Shown here: positions 63,724-64,000 of the stretch, piece after piece
Layout: each line of letters begins with the position of its first letter
Position numbering within the stretch: the stretch's first letter is position 1
Origin: Pedobacter mendelii
GTDB lineage: Bacteria > Bacteroidota > Bacteroidia > Sphingobacteriales > Sphingobacteriaceae
DNA: 64,000 bases
Reading direction: 5' to 3'
Assembly (NCBI RefSeq): GCF_014635725.1
Contig: NZ_BMDJ01000008.1
Location: forward strand, 62,001-126,000
Program-made: the position numbers and the translations under genes
The notes under the pieces: model-generated
The model's database searches: none
Told to the model about the DNA's origin: nothing
Seen by the model: only the letters and a program-made list of their open reading frames with translations

Positions 63724-64000
63724 TTACAGCATTCCTCCGCAAACCGATAAAGTTTGTCCGGTTACATAAGCACTCATATCAGATGCCAAGAACACACAAA
63801 CATTCGCAATATCTTCTGTTTCACCTGCTCGTTTTAGTGGAATATCTTTTTCCCATCCAGCAACAACTGCAGGGTCTAAAACCTCAGTCATTTCGGTACG
63901 AATAAAACCTGGAGCTACAACATTAGCACGAATATTTCTAGAACCTAATTCTTTAGCAACCGACTTTGTGAAACCTATAATACCAGCTTTTGATGCTGCG
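63724..64000 (-). CDS. fabG: 3-oxoacyl-ACP reductase, C-terminal part (5' end outside window)
   Basis: The minus-strand frame from the right edge reads AASKAGIIGFTKSVAKEL, then NIRANVVAPGFIRTEMTEVL, IANVCVFLASDMSAYVTGQ and ends SVCGGML with TAA at 63724-63726. This is the C-terminal part of a classical short-chain dehydrogenase of the FabG type, which reduces 3-oxoacyl-ACP in fatty-acid elongation. The catalytic tyrosine codon of the YxxxK motif is split by the window edge. A different SDR cannot be fully excluded from this piece. Confidence 0.85.
   Translation of the reverse strand, partial: AASKAGIIGFTKSVAKELGSRNIRANVVAPGFIRTEMTEVLDPAVVAGWEKDIPLKRAGETEDIANVCVFLASDMSAYVTGQTLSVCGGML

Overview
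The window comes from a low-GC member of the Bacteroidota, most likely Pedobacter or a close relative in the Sphingobacteriaceae. Four things point there: SusC/SusD outer-membrane pairs, -7 promoter boxes of the TAnnTTTG type with A-rich stretches before start codons in place of strong Shine-Dalgarno sites, DUF5686 and lamin-tail/gliding-type surface proteins, and closest resemblance by eye to Pedobacter proteins. The genus is an inference; no rRNA or tRNA gene is visible. Both ends are cut inside genes (an aminotransferase on the left, fabG on the right).

Layout. 1-15 kb is mostly housekeeping: a two-component system, an RluA-type pseudouridine synthase, panB, an unlinked carA, an ABC-2 exporter, a tight pheS-lipoprotein-tetR operon, kbl, a DUF5686 surface protein and trhO. 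16.2-33.4 kb is a polysaccharide utilisation locus: a membrane-spanning propeller/LuxR regulator, SusC, SusD, a LamG surface lipoprotein, two GH144 endo-beta-1,2-glucanases, a GH43-like/discoidin protein, a GH3 beta-glucosidase and an alpha/beta hydrolase. The paired GH144 enzymes plus GH3 suggest linear or cyclic beta-1,2-glucan as substrate. 33.5-35.4 kb carries a YebC-family regulator and a nucleotide-sugar-epimerase-like threonine dehydrogenase, which with kbl would make a threonine-to-glycine route.

35.8-47.2 kb is an eleven-gene, same-strand cluster. It holds a gluconate-dehydrogenase-subunit-3-like protein, a GMC flavoprotein, a small cytochrome c, two Gfo/Idh/MocA oxidoreductases, four xylose-isomerase-like TIM barrels, a DUF1080 protein and an MFS permease. 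Five of the products carry twin-arginine signals. It reads as an oxidative 3-keto-glycoside pathway: C3 of a sugar is oxidised at the membrane, the activated glycoside is cleaved by elimination or hydration, and the product is reduced or imported. It starts 2.4 kb after the glucan locus, so beta-1,2-linked glucobiose (sophorose) from that locus is a plausible but unproven feed.

47.4-64 kb mixes a lamin-tail surface protein, asd, a DUF4143 ATPase preceded by a 32-bp tandem repeat, a PBP4-type carboxypeptidase, a large MscS channel, an esterase, enolase, a FtsB/DivIC-like protein, a VWA membrane protein, an L,D-transpeptidase and the 3' part of fabG.

The intergenic DNA is unusually structured. 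At least eight arrays of 6- or 7-bp degenerate units abut gene ends. There are four tandem palindromic units of about 166 bp at 62.2-62.9 kb, a REP-like inverted element after eno, an exact 36-bp direct repeat, and a broken GxxExxY gene with inverted flanks inside the glucan locus. I saw no CRISPR array, transposase, prophage or integrase.
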